DNA of 64,000 nucleotides from Irpex lacteus (Eukaryota; Basidiomycota; Agaricomycetes; Polyporales; Irpicaceae): positions 1 through 64,000 of the forward strand of contig MQVO02000073.1 in NCBI GenBank assembly GCA_001986395.2. Direction: 5' to 3'. Below the pieces are notes generated by a model. It saw only the letters and a list, made by a program, of their open reading frames with translations, had not been told where the DNA came from and did no database searches. Both the position numbers and the translations under genes were made by a program. Shown here in pieces: positions 23,121 to 35,551 of this stretch (the first letter of the stretch is position 1; every line of letters begins with the position of its first letter).

Positions 23121-26100
23121 TCAATTGCTAATACGGCCGAGCCACTCATGGTTCGCCGCAGTGTCCATCGAAATTCGACGTCGAGGGTCGCGCTCGCACA
23201 GGCCGTTGATGAGATCTCGAACTAAAAGATCAAAGTTAGTGCCATAAAACCGAAATGTGTAGATGGCCCTCTACCTGCAGAACTGCAAGTTGACGGTAAA
23301 TGTTCTGGCCGAATTATTCTGTTGTCAACGCCTTGTTCTACTTGGATGTCCTCTCGCGAGAATGGAACTTTTCCCGATAGCCTGAAGAGTGTGAGTCAAC
23401 GAACCACTGACCCAGGAATAAGAACATACATGTGTATCAATGTCACCCCGACAGACCAGCTATCTACTTTAAAGTCGTAGCGACGCCTAGCCGGGTTAAG
23501 TACGAGAATCTCAGGCGCCATATAGGCGGGGGTACCGCACATCGTCTATGTATGTGCATCAGAAGATTATGTGACAGAAGACATTAGGAGCGACTATCGA
23601 GACCGACCTGTACAAGGGAGCGAGCGTCGTGAGCCTTCGCAAGTCCGAAGTCGGCAACTTTGATGACTGCAGGTCTGAACGAAAAGATGAGAATGTTCTG
23701 TGGGAATGGTTAATACCAGCACTACAATCGGCCAGGCTACGGTACATACAGCAGGCTTGATGTCCCGGTGGATGATGCATGCCCTATGGAGCCAGAGTAA
23801 CGCCGAACATAACTGCTGCATGACTATCTTCGAATCGCGTTCGCCTGTCGAGGGGGACGTCACATCTCAGAAGAAATAGTAATATAGGGATCGAACGCAC
23901 GCAATAAATTGACCGAGCGGATAAGTGACCCAAGATTACCATGAGACGCAAATTCCATGACCAAATCTAAGAATATGTATCAGCTACTACTGGACCAACA
24001 GATCACCTAGATCTAAATAACTCACAAACGCTATTATCTTCCACCATAGCGGTCTCCATCTTCACGATGTTTGACTGGATGCCGAGTAAGACGTCAGTGG
24101 GCGACGATCATCATGACAAGATAAGCGAATTCACATGCTGTATACGGGCCAAAAGGTCTACTTCGCGCTTTATGGTGGCTCGATTCTGTTCCTCTTCCTC
24201 CGGAGTACGTCCGCGTCCCCCTAGGCTGATCACCTTAACTGCAACAGGTGAGCCCAGGCGTCGGTTGAACGCTTTCACCACGGTACCAAATGTACCCCGG
24301 CCTAATCTGATCAACAGTTACGATTCCTGAGTGAAACGAAAGAGAATCGTTTCAATCCAGAATGCTGCATTTACGGCGCTTGTCCGTGACGAGTTTCGTT
24401 GGCAAACTGTGGGAATCTTGCTTGTTACTGTCCTTATGATAGTAACAACTACTTGTATGCAGGCGCTTTGACCGTGGAAGTATATATTCATCTTTTACCA
24501 CACTATCTCCTTCAATAAGTACATGAAATGTATATATCAATAGATAGCTAGAAACAAGAGCTTTCATTCTATGTCACTATCATAAAGTTTGGACAAGAAC
24601 TGAAGGAAATATGAGCTGGATGGCATGAGATGACGACTAGCATATTCACACTCAGATAAACTCCGCAATTAGGCGCTTCAGCATGGACACAAGTGAACGC
24701 GCAAGATTTGAGTTCAAAAGGTCGCAAGTTCGATTCCTCCTTCAGCCTTTTTCAACGTCTTGTGTAATTCAGATCACATGATGTTCAGAAAGACGGTAGA
24801 GCTGCAATAAATGGTCATTTATTATATTCATGGCTCTACAATTGTTTAATATTGTACGTGAAGTTAACATTGAATATAATCTTCCTTCTCCCAATAAAGA
24901 CAAGTTTGATACTTTTTACATTATATATCTTGGCTGGTACATATAATGAAAAGATGGTAATCTATAATAGCTCCTAGTTGACATCAAAATCATGCAGATT
25001 GAGTTAAAATTGTATAAATACTAGATAAACTGCATAAAATGATAATTCAATACAGTAACCATTGATGCAGGGCAATCATTGATGGATCTATAGTTATGAA
25101 AAAGGTCTCAGAACATGTTAATAATTATATTGTGATTTTATATGATTTTTACAGAGTGAAACGGGCCAACTGTGAAATAAATGACAAAACGACCAAATAT
25201 TATTAAATCCTGTGACCTTCACGTGTTCACCTAAGCATGATTACACTTTTGCATAGTTAGGCGCCAGCAGGACAGCGCCTAACCATGTAAAAGTGTAATC
25301 ACCATTACATGAGCAAGAAAGTATATTTCTAGAGGCATATGAGCCAGAAAGCATGTTTTTGAGAGGTATATACGTGTTTTATTGTCCTACACTATGTTAT
25401 AAAGCTTGTATATGTGAACATATATCAATGTACACATAGTGCCATCATAACATAGCCCAAAATGGTAGTCAATGGTGCTACTAGGACTTTGATTTGAGTC
25501 AAAGTTCTAAAAATGGCCGCATCATGAAAATGATAGTTTCTAGCCCATTATAATGTTTAAAAAAGCAATAGTATGAACTAAGCGCATGTTTGAGCGCTTA
25601 TATATGTTTGTTTTTCCTTTTTTAGAAAAATCACATGTTCTAAACATATGATAACATATAAAAATATACAAAAACATATGAAAACATAAGATCAATATAT
25701 ATAGGTCTGCGTACCATTTTGGCTTACGATTTCAAATTCAAACTGTCATTTTTAATTACTCGAGTGATCCATAATCTGACCACTGGAGATACACAAAAGA
25801 TCTTCAATTTCTTTCATTCTTCTTTCAAATTTTTGCAGAGTTAAATCTGATTTGTGCAGTACAGTAATGTTGCAGCTTTGACAGAGAACTGACATAGTGC
25901 TTGAATATACATATATACTTTGTCGAGTGAAAATACATCTGATTCAGTTTAGATGCTTGCCGCTTGAAGTTTGAACTATTTCATAATGTTATTGCTTCTA
26001 CACTCCTTGTAGTATTATATAAGGTATATGTTTAATTGTTTTACTATGGTTTCAAATTTATCAAAACTCAGGAATCGTTTCCTGCCACTTGATGGCCTCA

Positions 26101-26809
26101 CTCCCACAAGTTAACAGCAAGACGTATTGTAGAAGGAGAGCTTACTCCTCGGCCTCAAGCACGTATAAAGTGTGTAGCTGTTTGTCGAATATACGTTAGG
26201 GCGTCGTGAAATGTCTCGTTAGGTGGAATGACTGACCGAGTTGGGGCTATATTTGATGAACTTGAAAGCTATGACATGGCATCTTTGAGCAGGCAGAAGT
26301 GAGTCACGTCAATGGCTACTCACATGGTCCCTCCAGCGCACCGAGTGCGATAACTGAGCCGCCTTCAATCTCGAAGGGCTGATCGCGCTGCAACTTGGTA
26401 CCGTTGACCTGACACAAGGTAAAGTAGAACGATGGTCGATGCGTGATTAGACGATGACCGCAATGTCAGAACGTACGTATGATCCGTTCTTGCTACAGTC
26501 GGTGACGTATACAGAATACTCCGTCAGACTTTCAGTAAGGGAGGCGTGAACTGTGCAATGAATCTTGCCTATTATACGATCGTTAGCGGCCGAATCCTCT
26601 CGAAATCAGCAGATTCACTCACTGACGAAATCCTGACAGAGAAGTGGTTGGTCACATTGAAGGTCTCTGCCAATAGTAAAGGCTTGAAGCTGGTACGGGA
26701 TCTCGAATGTGAAGGTGGGACCTTCTGTGGCCTTGAACATGCCACAGACGGTCGGACGACCTGGCCGTGTGACGGCGTTGGACGGTGCAGGCAATTCTAA
26801 CTGCGCCAT
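23121..26809 (-). CDS. FHA-domain Ser/Thr kinase, Chk2/Cds1 type (copy 2), intron enlarged by an element
   Basis: Paralogue of the kinase at 18358-20262, same orientation, same architecture and same intron positions. FHA part: [32 protein letters not shown]. Kinase part: [62 protein letters not shown], then [19 protein letters not shown] and TGA at 23121-23123. The intron just before the glycine loop runs from 26145 to 24307 (1839 nt), because a 1.8-kb element sits inside it; its donor GTAAGC and acceptor TTGATCAG are intact. Elsewhere introns are short. If the large intron is spliced the protein is complete; otherwise only the FHA half is made. Confidence 0.82.
24321..26108 (+). mobile_element. 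palindrome-centred element, complete copy in a kinase intron
   Basis: 1788 bp from CGATTCCTGAGTGAAACG to ...GGCCTCACTCCCACA, flanked by AGTTA on both sides (24316-24320 and 26109-26113). A near-perfect inverted repeat lies in the middle (25238-25301), a tRNA-like block with B box AAGTTCGATTCC is near 24727, and the inverted end motif ACTCAGGAATCGT is near 26068. Removing one AGTTA plus the element restores an intron of 46 nt, the normal size here, so the left and right boundaries are well supported for this copy. No coding capacity. Confidence 0.85.
25238..25301. repeat. 64-bp inverted repeat with 10-bp spacer, element centre
   Basis: 27-bp arms (25 of 27 pairs match) beginning TGATTACACTTTT and ending TTAGGCGC, around the spacer CAGCAGGACA. 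Confidence 0.95.
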
Positions 26810-28658
26810 GAAGAGGAGGATGTAGCGAATGCAAAAAGTGGGCGCAACGAGAACGGGTTAGCTACAGCAGGAATCAGTATAAACCCCTGGGACTTTATAC
26901 GTGCTTGCCGCCGCATCGCCAAATCGTTTCCACGCTAACTCAGAAGCAACCCAGATCGATAGCGACTGCGAGTCCCAAATTGCACAAAGCGAACCTCAAA
27001 GATGAGGTAGATGAACAAAGCGGCATACGATGGAAGCTGCAGATATGTCAAATGTACTTGAACATCGTATATCTTTCGCCTGGTGAGTGATTGTTCATTA
27101 CGGCCATGCAATACAACGGATGAATCTCACCTTTCGACACCGCGTGTTTTCAATAGATATAAAGAATGCATACCACCTTTGGAATATGTGCCTTTGATAG
27201 ATACCAGAAGTGTATCCATCTCATGACCACGGGCGTCCTGATGTGCTCGGATAACCAAGACATGTGGCAGTGTCGTGGCCTGGCTGGGAGTATCAGGATT
27301 CTGAGTGCAACAGGCGGAGTACGTGTTCGGAGAGGTCGGAAGCAGGAGATCTTTCGAAAGAGTTTTGTTTACGAAAGACAACTTTTCGTTTATCAATGAT
27401 TAAATATCGATGAGTCGCTGTTGAATACAACATCAGTTCAAAAGCTGCCAGCATAAGACCGATACTTCATACTTACTGAGAGGCTATGGATTGGGCAGCG
27501 ACAGTGATGAAGAAGTGACCCACAATTTTCGTTCGAATTTGGGGTCAACTAAATTCCGTAGCATGCGTTCAGAGCAATCGAAACTGTGCTCACCTGAACG
27601 TGTGTGCAAAACCGACCAGATACTTGCTAACATCAGAACATGCTGTACGTTTTACCCCTCTCACCCAGGGGATATCAGGGACTGGCCGTTGCAACTTGAA
27701 GCCGGCGGCCGGCATCGACGACCGTGATCGATTGTGCAGAGTCCCGCAACCTTGGTAGATAGATTCATCATGCATCATGACACCTCCGAGCCTTACAATG
27801 AGGCATCAGGTACGGAATTCCCAAGCTTGCAGTTCCTCCATAGTGTTAACCACACCGATCACATCTACACTCATACCGATTGCCGGGACAACCTGGCCAT
27901 ACGGGACTTTCATGAGCGTCGCTTTAAGGCGAAAATATTTGTAGCTGAACCACACGTACGTCACGGATCAGTACTCGCAATAGTTTGCAATCGGCCGTCC
28001 TCACTATCACCACAGATCCCTGAAGTTGGATGGCGTGAACGACAGGTGTCACAAATGCAGAGGGAATGGAAATGGTCGACATACCCTCTCGCTCAGCCCC
28101 ACAGTGACAACGCCCTTGAAATGAATATTTTGACCAACAAAGTGAGCCAGCTCTGACTTGCTACGCAGCTGGGGGTATTCTCGTCGACGTGAATCCGCAG
28201 GCTTCTCTGAGTTGACTGGCATGGTGCACAAGCAACTAGGTGGGGAGTCAGAAGGTTGTCATCAAGCGAAGACGCTGATGAAGACCAGGTATTATTTGTG
28301 CATTGATTGTTCTTGAGTGCACACCAGCACCGTTGCTCATCTTGTGAGGACGGCCCGAGGAGCTTGGATGCCACTGCACGAGCACAGGACTGAATTGTCG
28401 ACTCGAACAAGAATCGACTTGGATCATACATAAGTAGGTGGGTACGACCGTAGTACTACAGCAGTCACGTCTCATAGCCCGGTAGGTCGTGCAAGCATCT
28501 GTCCGCTACTCGTGAGACACTTCAATCGGCGTGAGTCAACTGACGAGCTCCCAACTTCCTCATGAATGGAGGTGTAGACGGAATAAGTATCTTAACCTTC
28601 GTAAATACAGAGCTTTGCACAGACAATTCTCATGGCGTACGCGGAGCCGCATACACGC
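26810..28658. other. unassigned stretch upstream of kinase copy 2
   Basis: Gene-like base composition with ORFs of 140 codons (plus, 27734-28156) and 112 codons (minus, 28093-28431). I recognise no domain and no convincing exon chain. It may be a decayed gene. Confidence 0.3.
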
Positions 28659-29207
28659 TCAGTTGTATAGTACAGAAATACGGCCTGCGGCTGTGGCCAT
28701 CGCGAAGACCACTAACGCTGAAATGAGCACCCACACTACTCCTTCCGTAATTTGTACCGCCAATAAGCCAGTCACTTGTACGATGCGATCCTTAACGGAG
28801 CGTCGACCACGTGCTAAGTCGCATGAGTCACATATTTCCAACACTGATACGCTGAAGAAAATGGCTTACGGGTGTTCGCAGGCTGCCATAAGACAAGCTT
28901 AGTGGAGGACGCAGTAGCAATGCGAAAAAGCCCTGTGCTATCATTTGAGTAGGCCTACGCCTCGTCGTCAGTTATGTAGAAGATGAGTTGAATGATATAA
29001 ACCCTACAGCGACACATCTGAGTTGTGCAACACCTGTGAAGAGATCCCATTATCAACGTGTCACTACTCAAGTTCTATCAGGTCTCACAACGCACTTGAG
29101 TGTTCAACTGATTGAAGTTTCTCGCCCGCAAGCGTCCACAATTGCGCTTCGCTACGTCCATAACGGCTGATTATAACACCTCCCCCGTGAATAAAGGCAA
29201 TAGGACT

Positions 29208-31769
29208 TGTGGTTAGCAAGGCCGGCAAGCGGCAGATCACGATTCCTGAGGCTATTGAGATATACCAATATATATAATAAGTTATGATGATCATATGAGT
29301 TGTTATTTATCAAATGAGCATTTAGTAACAGTCTTTTGAAATAATACACACAGAATCTAAATAAAAACGTAATACATCAACATTAGAAATTAGTCACACT
29401 ACAAAATTATTTTTGTTGCTCTAGAAGGTATTTGATTCGACAAAGCAATACTCTGAATAGAACTAAGTCCAACTCATACTTATGTTACTTGGTGATACAA
29501 CAAAGTTCAAAGATTATTTAACCTGTACAACAGCACTAATATTATCTCCATATCTTTTAAATGACAGAAGATATTGAAATTTTGAGATCATATTCAGAAC
29601 TCTAGTTAAAATACAATCCCAGCAAGGCATGGATTAATTTTTACATCAAAATACATTGATGTCATGTTATGTTATTCAAAGGAAGCAAAATATCAAAATC
29701 AGCACTCAAAAAAAATAAAAAATGAGAGAATTGCCTTTTCAGGCAATTTAATAATGTTTACTAGCTTTAACAGTCATTGAAGCAATGGAAAACTATAAAG
29801 ATGGAAGTGTTTTTATTTGCAGCAAGTCAAAGTTTGTTACTCTAGCTACCCAATTAAGTAACTTTGATAAACACATTGACATAGTTATTATAGTGTTTTA
29901 CCAAAGATATTGAAATTAGACATTTGAGTGAGCAAACCTTTCCCTACTTTTTTTATTGCAGTAAGTAACATTTATTACCACTGTAACAGCTTTTAAAACA
30001 CTCCAGATATTACTGAAAGCATTCAAACTCTCAACTTTTGTGAGTACTTCCTCCATATCTTTTGAAATACTCTGCCTATCAAAATTCTGAGCTCAAATTC
30101 AGAATCCTGGTGAAAATCCGGTCCAAATGACATATATATCCATCTTACATCAAAATATATTGATGTCATGTGATCTGCATCAAAAATGAACCAATTGTGA
30201 AAATAAGCGCCCATAAACGTAAACAACATGCTGTGTTACTCCTTTAGGCAATCTAGTAACACCTACTCTTGATATTCTCTGAACTGATGCAATTTTTCAA
30301 TTTTTCAACTATCAGTAAGTATAAAGTTTGTTACTGTTGTTACTGAAGTAAGCAAACTTATTTACCGCTTTGTTACCCCTATTCATATATACTCATATTT
30401 ACACAGTAAACACATCTACTTACTTATCAAGTACCTACCAGTTACGTCATCAAATTTCTCTACTTACCGGTATACAACTCATACAAAGTATAGTAAGTAA
30501 GTCTTACCCATCCTTACATACTCTAATGAGCCTCATTCCTACATTAGAAAGCTCCCCCAACACTCATTTTCAAATATATTTTCATGTATTTAAATATTTT
30601 TATATTATAGGTTATGAATGTGCTGATGTACAGCTCATTATGAGCTCCATGGAACAGGCGCCGTCCGGACGGCGCCTGTTCGACAGAACTCGTAATGGCA
30701 CTGACCGGGCTCTATTTGTGCATGTTTACTATATTTCAAGTATGGAAATCCAAAGGTCACCGGTTCCAATCCTGTGGGTGCCACTTTTTGCATCTTTCTT
30801 TCAAGGCTGAAAGTGCATCAATAAAATTCGGAAAAATCAGAATATATTACGTCATGCCCTCTGATATACTATGATGCTCATGAGTTACATATATGAAGCC
30901 ATAAATAGGTACCAACCTCGAATTATACGCATATTTGGTCAGGAGTAAGAGGGAAAAAAATCATATCTTGTCTGCTACCAAACATATCATCACAATTTCT
31001 TTTCCAGCTTATTGGTATACTCTATCAGGCCAGGATATATAGCTCTGATCATTGTAATAAAAGCTTATTACTTGTTCTAAACTGGTTTGGTCGTATTTTC
31101 AGTTTCTCCCCGTGAACTTGTATTAAACTGTAGTTTAACCAGAACTGTTCTATTGATCTCATCAATTCTTGGCCACCTACATACCTGCTGACATGTTTAG
31201 AGCATTAAGTATATAGCCAGTGGGCTAGTTTTGAATTCATATGTCATCCTCGTCTTTCAAGGAATTATGCCAGGAATCATGCCAGGAATCATGCCGGGAA
31301 TCATGCCATACATCATGCCACGCATGACACCATGTCCAATACTACGTCTTATAGTATGGGCTTACTTCAAATACATGTACAGTATGTAATACCACGTGCT
31401 TGAGATGCTTACAAAGTGCCTATAACACTTTGAAGCGGAGTTTGAAATCTCAGGTCGTCATCCAAAGCCATCCAGCTCATAACTTTCTCAAATCTTCACC
31501 TTTTGGGATGAAAGTTGGACAGTTGGAAAGGTCTTCTCTAGGGCTACAATCTGGTATACATTTTGTGTGGATTGAATGTGTGATGGCTCCTGTAAAAATC
31601 GAAAACTGTTTGACATCAAAAAAGCGCCCAACTACAGGCAAAAGCTAATGAATTTGTTACCCACTGTATTGGCAGAATTAGACGCTGAGGGACCACTCGC
31701 GTTACATCTCGCAGTTGTCCAAAGCGCTAGCTCGCACTGGAACGATTCTTCTTCGTACCTCAGGAATCG
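29208..31769 (-). mobile_element. palindrome-centred element, complete copy in a WD40 exon
   Basis: Read on the minus strand it begins CGATTCCTGAGGTACGAAG at 31769. It has the 12-bp CATGATTCCTGG array (31260-31320), a B-box block GGTTCCAATCC near 30755, a perfect 30-bp palindrome at 30652-30681, two ACATCAA...TTGATGT palindromes (30150, 29645), and ends with CTCAGGAATCGT and the shared terminal block to about 29208. Its left half matches 9415-10541 and 52801-53900; part of its right half matches 7880-8690. Confidence 0.8.
30652..30681. repeat. perfect 30-bp palindrome, element centre
   Basis: Inverted repeat with no spacer: arms GAACAGGCGCCGTCC and its complement. It shares the GGCGC...GCGCC frame with the other element centres but has a different inner sequence. 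Confidence 0.95.
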
Positions 31770-32739
31770 TGAACATTCGATGTCGCACTTCGGGTCTGCG
31801 AGCAGTTCTTGTGTTCTACTTGGGACATCAATCATGTCAATGCCACCCGTTAGCACCACTGCTAGATGTGAAGCATCGGGCGAAAGGGCCGTCCGTCCTC
31901 TGTCAAAATGAGCTAAGAGTCGCAACACGGATGTTAAAGACGACTGACATGGACACAGACGTGTTGAGGATTGTGTGTACGATACGGCCGGAGTTTACAT
32001 TCCAAACCCTAAACACCTGATGAGCAACGGATTCGATACGGTGCGTCTCTCGCTTACTGGATACCATGATTTCGATAAGATACAATCAATTGAGATGGGA
32101 TGCTAGATTTCGTTCGTCTTTCTGACTCGGGTTCAAGCCAATGCAGCGCAGTGATGGTGACATCGGAGGAGGCATTAGCATGCGAAGTCGGGGGGGCCGC
32201 TAAGCGCTGCAATCCCTCCCAAATGCCTGTTCCGATGCTCAGTGCGGTACGATGATAGTGTGTTATTGTTGTAGCGCACCATTAGATGAGCAACCCCTCC
32301 ATATCCTGATGTCGCTCCCGCATCCAGTAGCCAGATATGCATGACTATGGCTGGCAGCCATCTCCTCGATCCTATGTCCACTGGAAACCGTCCCCTCTAT
32401 CAATATCAAGCACTCGGGCTCCATTCTGTTAGTTCATAGCAGCAACGCATGCAGGGGAGCATGACATACCTGGAGCAATGAGATCGTCATGATGGTCCCA
32501 CCCGCAGTAGAACAGACGAGAACTGTGTCAGAGATCCACAGCATTGCACCGATGGCCGCAGGACATTCAACGTCAATGGCAAGGTCACCACTGTCAGCGT
32601 AGAAGACGAGTAGGGAAGAGTTCTGGGCAGCTGAGAGCCAGTTGCCGGAGGTACTGAGTGCAATACAGGAGATAGCTTGCAGATCTTTACGAGACCATTG
32701 CCGGCTGTATTGAAGGATTGGGCCAGTCGAAAGGGACAT

Positions 32740-33746
32740 ACTGTTAGGTGCGCACCAGGTAAGAGAGCCTGCGTCTCAACGAGTCGTGACTATGGCTATA
32801 TTCATATCCTCTGCGCATGTCTATTCGTATGGCCACCGCACGGCCACAAGTTATTCATGCATGCTCGACATGAGGCTTGCGCGTGTTCGAGATGCGTGAC
32901 AAGATAATCTGCTGTTGGCCGTAAATAGTTAACCTCTATGACCGGAGAACGGAAGAGAAGTATAGTAGTTACTGTAAACTCCAGTCAAAAGGCGAATAGG
33001 TCACAACAGGTGGATTATACACCATCTCGTCAAATTAGACGCCAGGACAAAAAGCTCGGATTAAATATTTATTCTCCGCTCGGTGATTCCCCGAAGACGT
33101 TCCTTCCGAATGAGGCAGTTGATATTTGATGACGCCCCGTCACGCTCGTCATGCGGCTTAGCTGCGGTTCTGAGTCTGTCGCGGATCAAACACATCATCC
33201 GCTGGGCGTCCCCAGTAGTACTTAGCATTGTACCACAGACAGACTGCTACAACATAGTCCTACGTCCTGCGCCTTTGTGGACATGAGTTTTATCGCTGGT
33301 ACGCAGACCGACTCGGACGTTGCACAATCAAAGGGCAGGCCTCACCAAGCTAGCAACTAAAGCATAGATTTCCAATACCTTCTCGTTCTATATCTGATTT
33401 CTTCCATTGTAGATATCATAAGTCGGCTTACGTATCCGTCTCTAGTTGAAAGCTCGCACTATGATAACAATACCGTTCTGCTACTCTGGACACGACTTAT
33501 CTTTGGCTGAGTGTCGTGATGTCCAGGCGATCCGCCTACGTGGATTACTCGAGGTTTGATATTAATATTTGGAGTATTCTGGAAGTGTTATTGGTATGGC
33601 ATAGCCCGAGAGTGGTCTACTACTTAGGTCATCCTCATTTCAGGCGCGTTATTACCCTGGTGAAGATTGTAATCACGTACACATGTAAAAGACGGTACGT
33701 CTACCCAATTGCAAAGATAGTAGTCATCGATGCTTTGTACTAGCAA
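32740..33746. other. intergenic
   Basis: Upstream region of the WD40 gene and of the tail-anchored protein gene. Short ORFs only, no domain seen. Confidence 0.4.
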
Positions 33747-33756
33747 TATATAAAGG
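33747..33756 (+). promoter_or_regulatory. TATA box of the tail-anchored protein gene
   Basis: TATATAAAGG 57 bp upstream of the ATG at 33813, a good core-promoter match that supports reading this locus on the plus strand. Confidence 0.65.
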
Positions 33757-33812
33757 GTAAGGACTCAGTCGTTCGAGAACCGAATCACTCACTACTCAAC
33801 CGTCACACCAGC

Positions 33813-34467
33813 ATGTCCGAAGAGCGATCTGAGGAACTGACACTTCGACCTCTTAGCGAGGCAGTCACAGCGACGTCCGTTGTACTTGATGTACGTCTGC
33901 AGCTTTTGACTGTCCTGATCAGTTACCCATTTCACTCTAGGCGACGGCAGACCAAGGCTCGACGGAAAGCAATGACTCAACGATCACATACCCACCTCGT
34001 ACGACAAAAGAATCCCGTGCTACGTCTACCCCAGCCTTCCCTCCATCTCCCATCGAAGAGTCGCTACTGTCGGTCAAGGAAGAAGATACGACCTCTTCTA
34101 TCCCTGATGGGGGCAATTCGACTGCTTTGTCCTCCATCGAGGTCGCCGCAACGCGGAACGAGGAAGCGATAGTTGACTCACTCCTTGACAAAACGGTGCG
34201 CAAGTGGGTATCAATCACCATCGCGAAGTCTCTACTCACCCTCCTCCCTATCAGGAAGGAGCCATCCTGCGACACATGCGCAGGAACGGCGTCGCACACG
34301 TAGTAATCAAGCATTGCTACTATAAGCAAGTCAATGAAGTTGTATGGTTCAAGAGCTGGACTGGAATCTTCGAGATGTTGTTCGTTGCACTGTTCATAGT
34401 ATGCCTGAGTGTACTTGCCACCTTGAGGTTCCATCGTGATGATGTTTGCAGTGTGTGTATCTGGTAG
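33813..34467 (+). CDS. uncharacterised tail-anchored membrane protein
   Basis: Three exons (33813-33890, 33941-34195, 34255-34467) sum to exactly 182 codons; introns are 50 and 59 nt, both GT-AG. The protein begins MSEERSEELTLRPLSEAVTA, continues as a Ser/Thr/Glu-rich disordered region, then a basic segment (LRHMRRNGVAHVVIKHC), and near the end a single hydrophobic helix (MLFVALFIVCLSVLATL) with a short tail. Such a layout fits a tail-anchored protein of an internal membrane. No family recognised. A 187-codon ORF on the opposite strand overlaps it, but the TATA box and the clean intron phases favour the plus strand. Confidence 0.6.
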
Positions 34468-34533
34468 ATAGTACTCAAATTTGTTCAGGAACCTATACAT
34501 GTTGTGTCGCAGATCGGTATATACACTATTGCA

Positions 34534-35551
34534 TCAAGACATGCCTTTTGCGCCCACTTCGCCTTTCTCTTTATAGCGTCTAGCATAGCTGGGAGGAACG
34601 ACAAAGGAAGGTTTACCGCCTTCAGTTATGACAAATTGACGAACTTTATCATCACCCGGCCACATTAATGTCTCTCCTGCAGTAAGGGGCACCCATACTA
34701 CGGGAGTGATCGCAGAGCATCGCCAAGCTTGGTAGGATGTCCTCCACGAGTGAACATAGATATCGTGGACTGCCAACTTACTGTCCCGGGGAAGCTCTGG
34801 CGGTCGTTCGATGGGATATTCAGACGCAGAAGAAAACCATGCGATGACCACCTTCGTGTCTCGCAGATGCCGCACTTGTCTATCGCGGACACAACCTGCA
34901 GGGACCTTCCATAGAACATGCGTTATTGTAACATCGAGAATATCAATATGCCATGGATCTTACAGTAGGCTGCGGAGTTATTTCTCCTGTGTCCAACGCG
35001 GCAGCAGCAAATCTTGCAGAAGGCTACTTAATTTGTCAATGCCTACAAATACACGAGTACTACAATCTGCTTAGCTTACCTTCGGAGGCAGTGAAGCGGC
35101 CACAGCGGGAGCGTGGTTTCTTGCCGCCCGATCCGTGTCCTTAGCAGGTCGATGTAATGTGAGAACACTTTGCAAAGTGCGATGGTCCGTATCAGAAGGA
35201 GTCAATAGTGGGTATCATTTTCTCGACTCACGCATTGTCTTGCGTTCCCTTCTTCTCGCCGGACTCGTGCCCTTCAACACGTTCAAAAGATGGTCTGTAG
35301 AATGACAGGTTAGAGCTGAGCGGACATGAGGCTCTAAATGAAATCCCTCACCCTTCAGGTTCATTTCCATGGATAGCTCCCTGCCGCACACGCGCAGAGG
35401 TGCTGTTTGGATTTGCAATCGGAAGGCGTAAGGTTGCGACCGTACCCTCGGGCCACGCCTGCTCGAACCTCCATGAAGTAACCTGCGAAATCCACTCATT
35501 TGAAGTGTTCATGCTGGTCTGAGGGGGGAGAGAAAGGCTGGAGGCTGTCAC
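34534..35551 (-). CDS. uncharacterised Agaricomycete family P, copy 1
   Basis: Spliced gene on the minus strand. The first exon starts MTASSLSLPPQTSMNTSNEW; a short second exon reads LLNVLKGTSPARRRERKTM; the last exon (to 34534) carries the conserved part: HLRDTKVVIAWFSS, then DIYVHSWRTSYQAWRCSA, then FVITEGGKPSFVVPPSYAR. The same pattern occurs in the gene at 60086-61087 (RTIRDTNFIIYYFTS, DIYIHRDERGFHAWRCTA, FVITETGMPGWVVGPTIDR), so these are paralogues of one family. I know no function. The invariant AWRC and FVITE...P..V.P motifs suggest a small folded domain of about 100 residues behind a disordered N-terminus. Internal exon borders are approximate. Confidence 0.6.

Larger units (their letters stand above)
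28659..32739 (-). pseudogene. WD40-repeat protein with C-terminal membrane anchor, exon interrupted by an element
   Basis: Starts at ATG 32739 (MSLSTGPILQYSRQWSRKDL). It reads through WD40-type strands (SCIALSTSGNWLSAAQNSS; ATGCGSDIRIWR; SDVTITALHWLEPES; VFRVWNVNSGRIVHTI; TALSPDASHLAVVLTGGIDM). In the exon encoding DPKCDIECS a 2.56-kb element intervenes, and coding resumes at about 29207 as PIAFIHGGGVIISRYGRSEA. Later exons give STGLFRIATASSTKLVLW and a final membrane helix (VVWVLISALVVFAMATAA), TGA at 28659. The paralogue at 58312-59836 aligns along the whole length (ECS..PIAFIHGGGVI against DSSSAAIFVHNDTVL), showing that the two parts once were one exon. As it stands the element carries stops in all frames, so the full protein cannot be made unless the insert is spliced out. 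Confidence 0.75.

Noticed and set aside
24321..26108. Solo LTR of a retrotransposon (5-bp duplication and TG start on the minus strand)
   Set aside because: The other end is CG rather than CA, and other copies of the family lack a matching 5-bp duplication; kept as an unclassified element.
33937..34500. 187-codon minus-strand ORF opposite the tail-anchored protein gene
   Set aside because: The plus strand has a TATA box, a start, two intron-compatible frames and a stop that give exactly 182 codons; the minus ORF has no such support and no domain.
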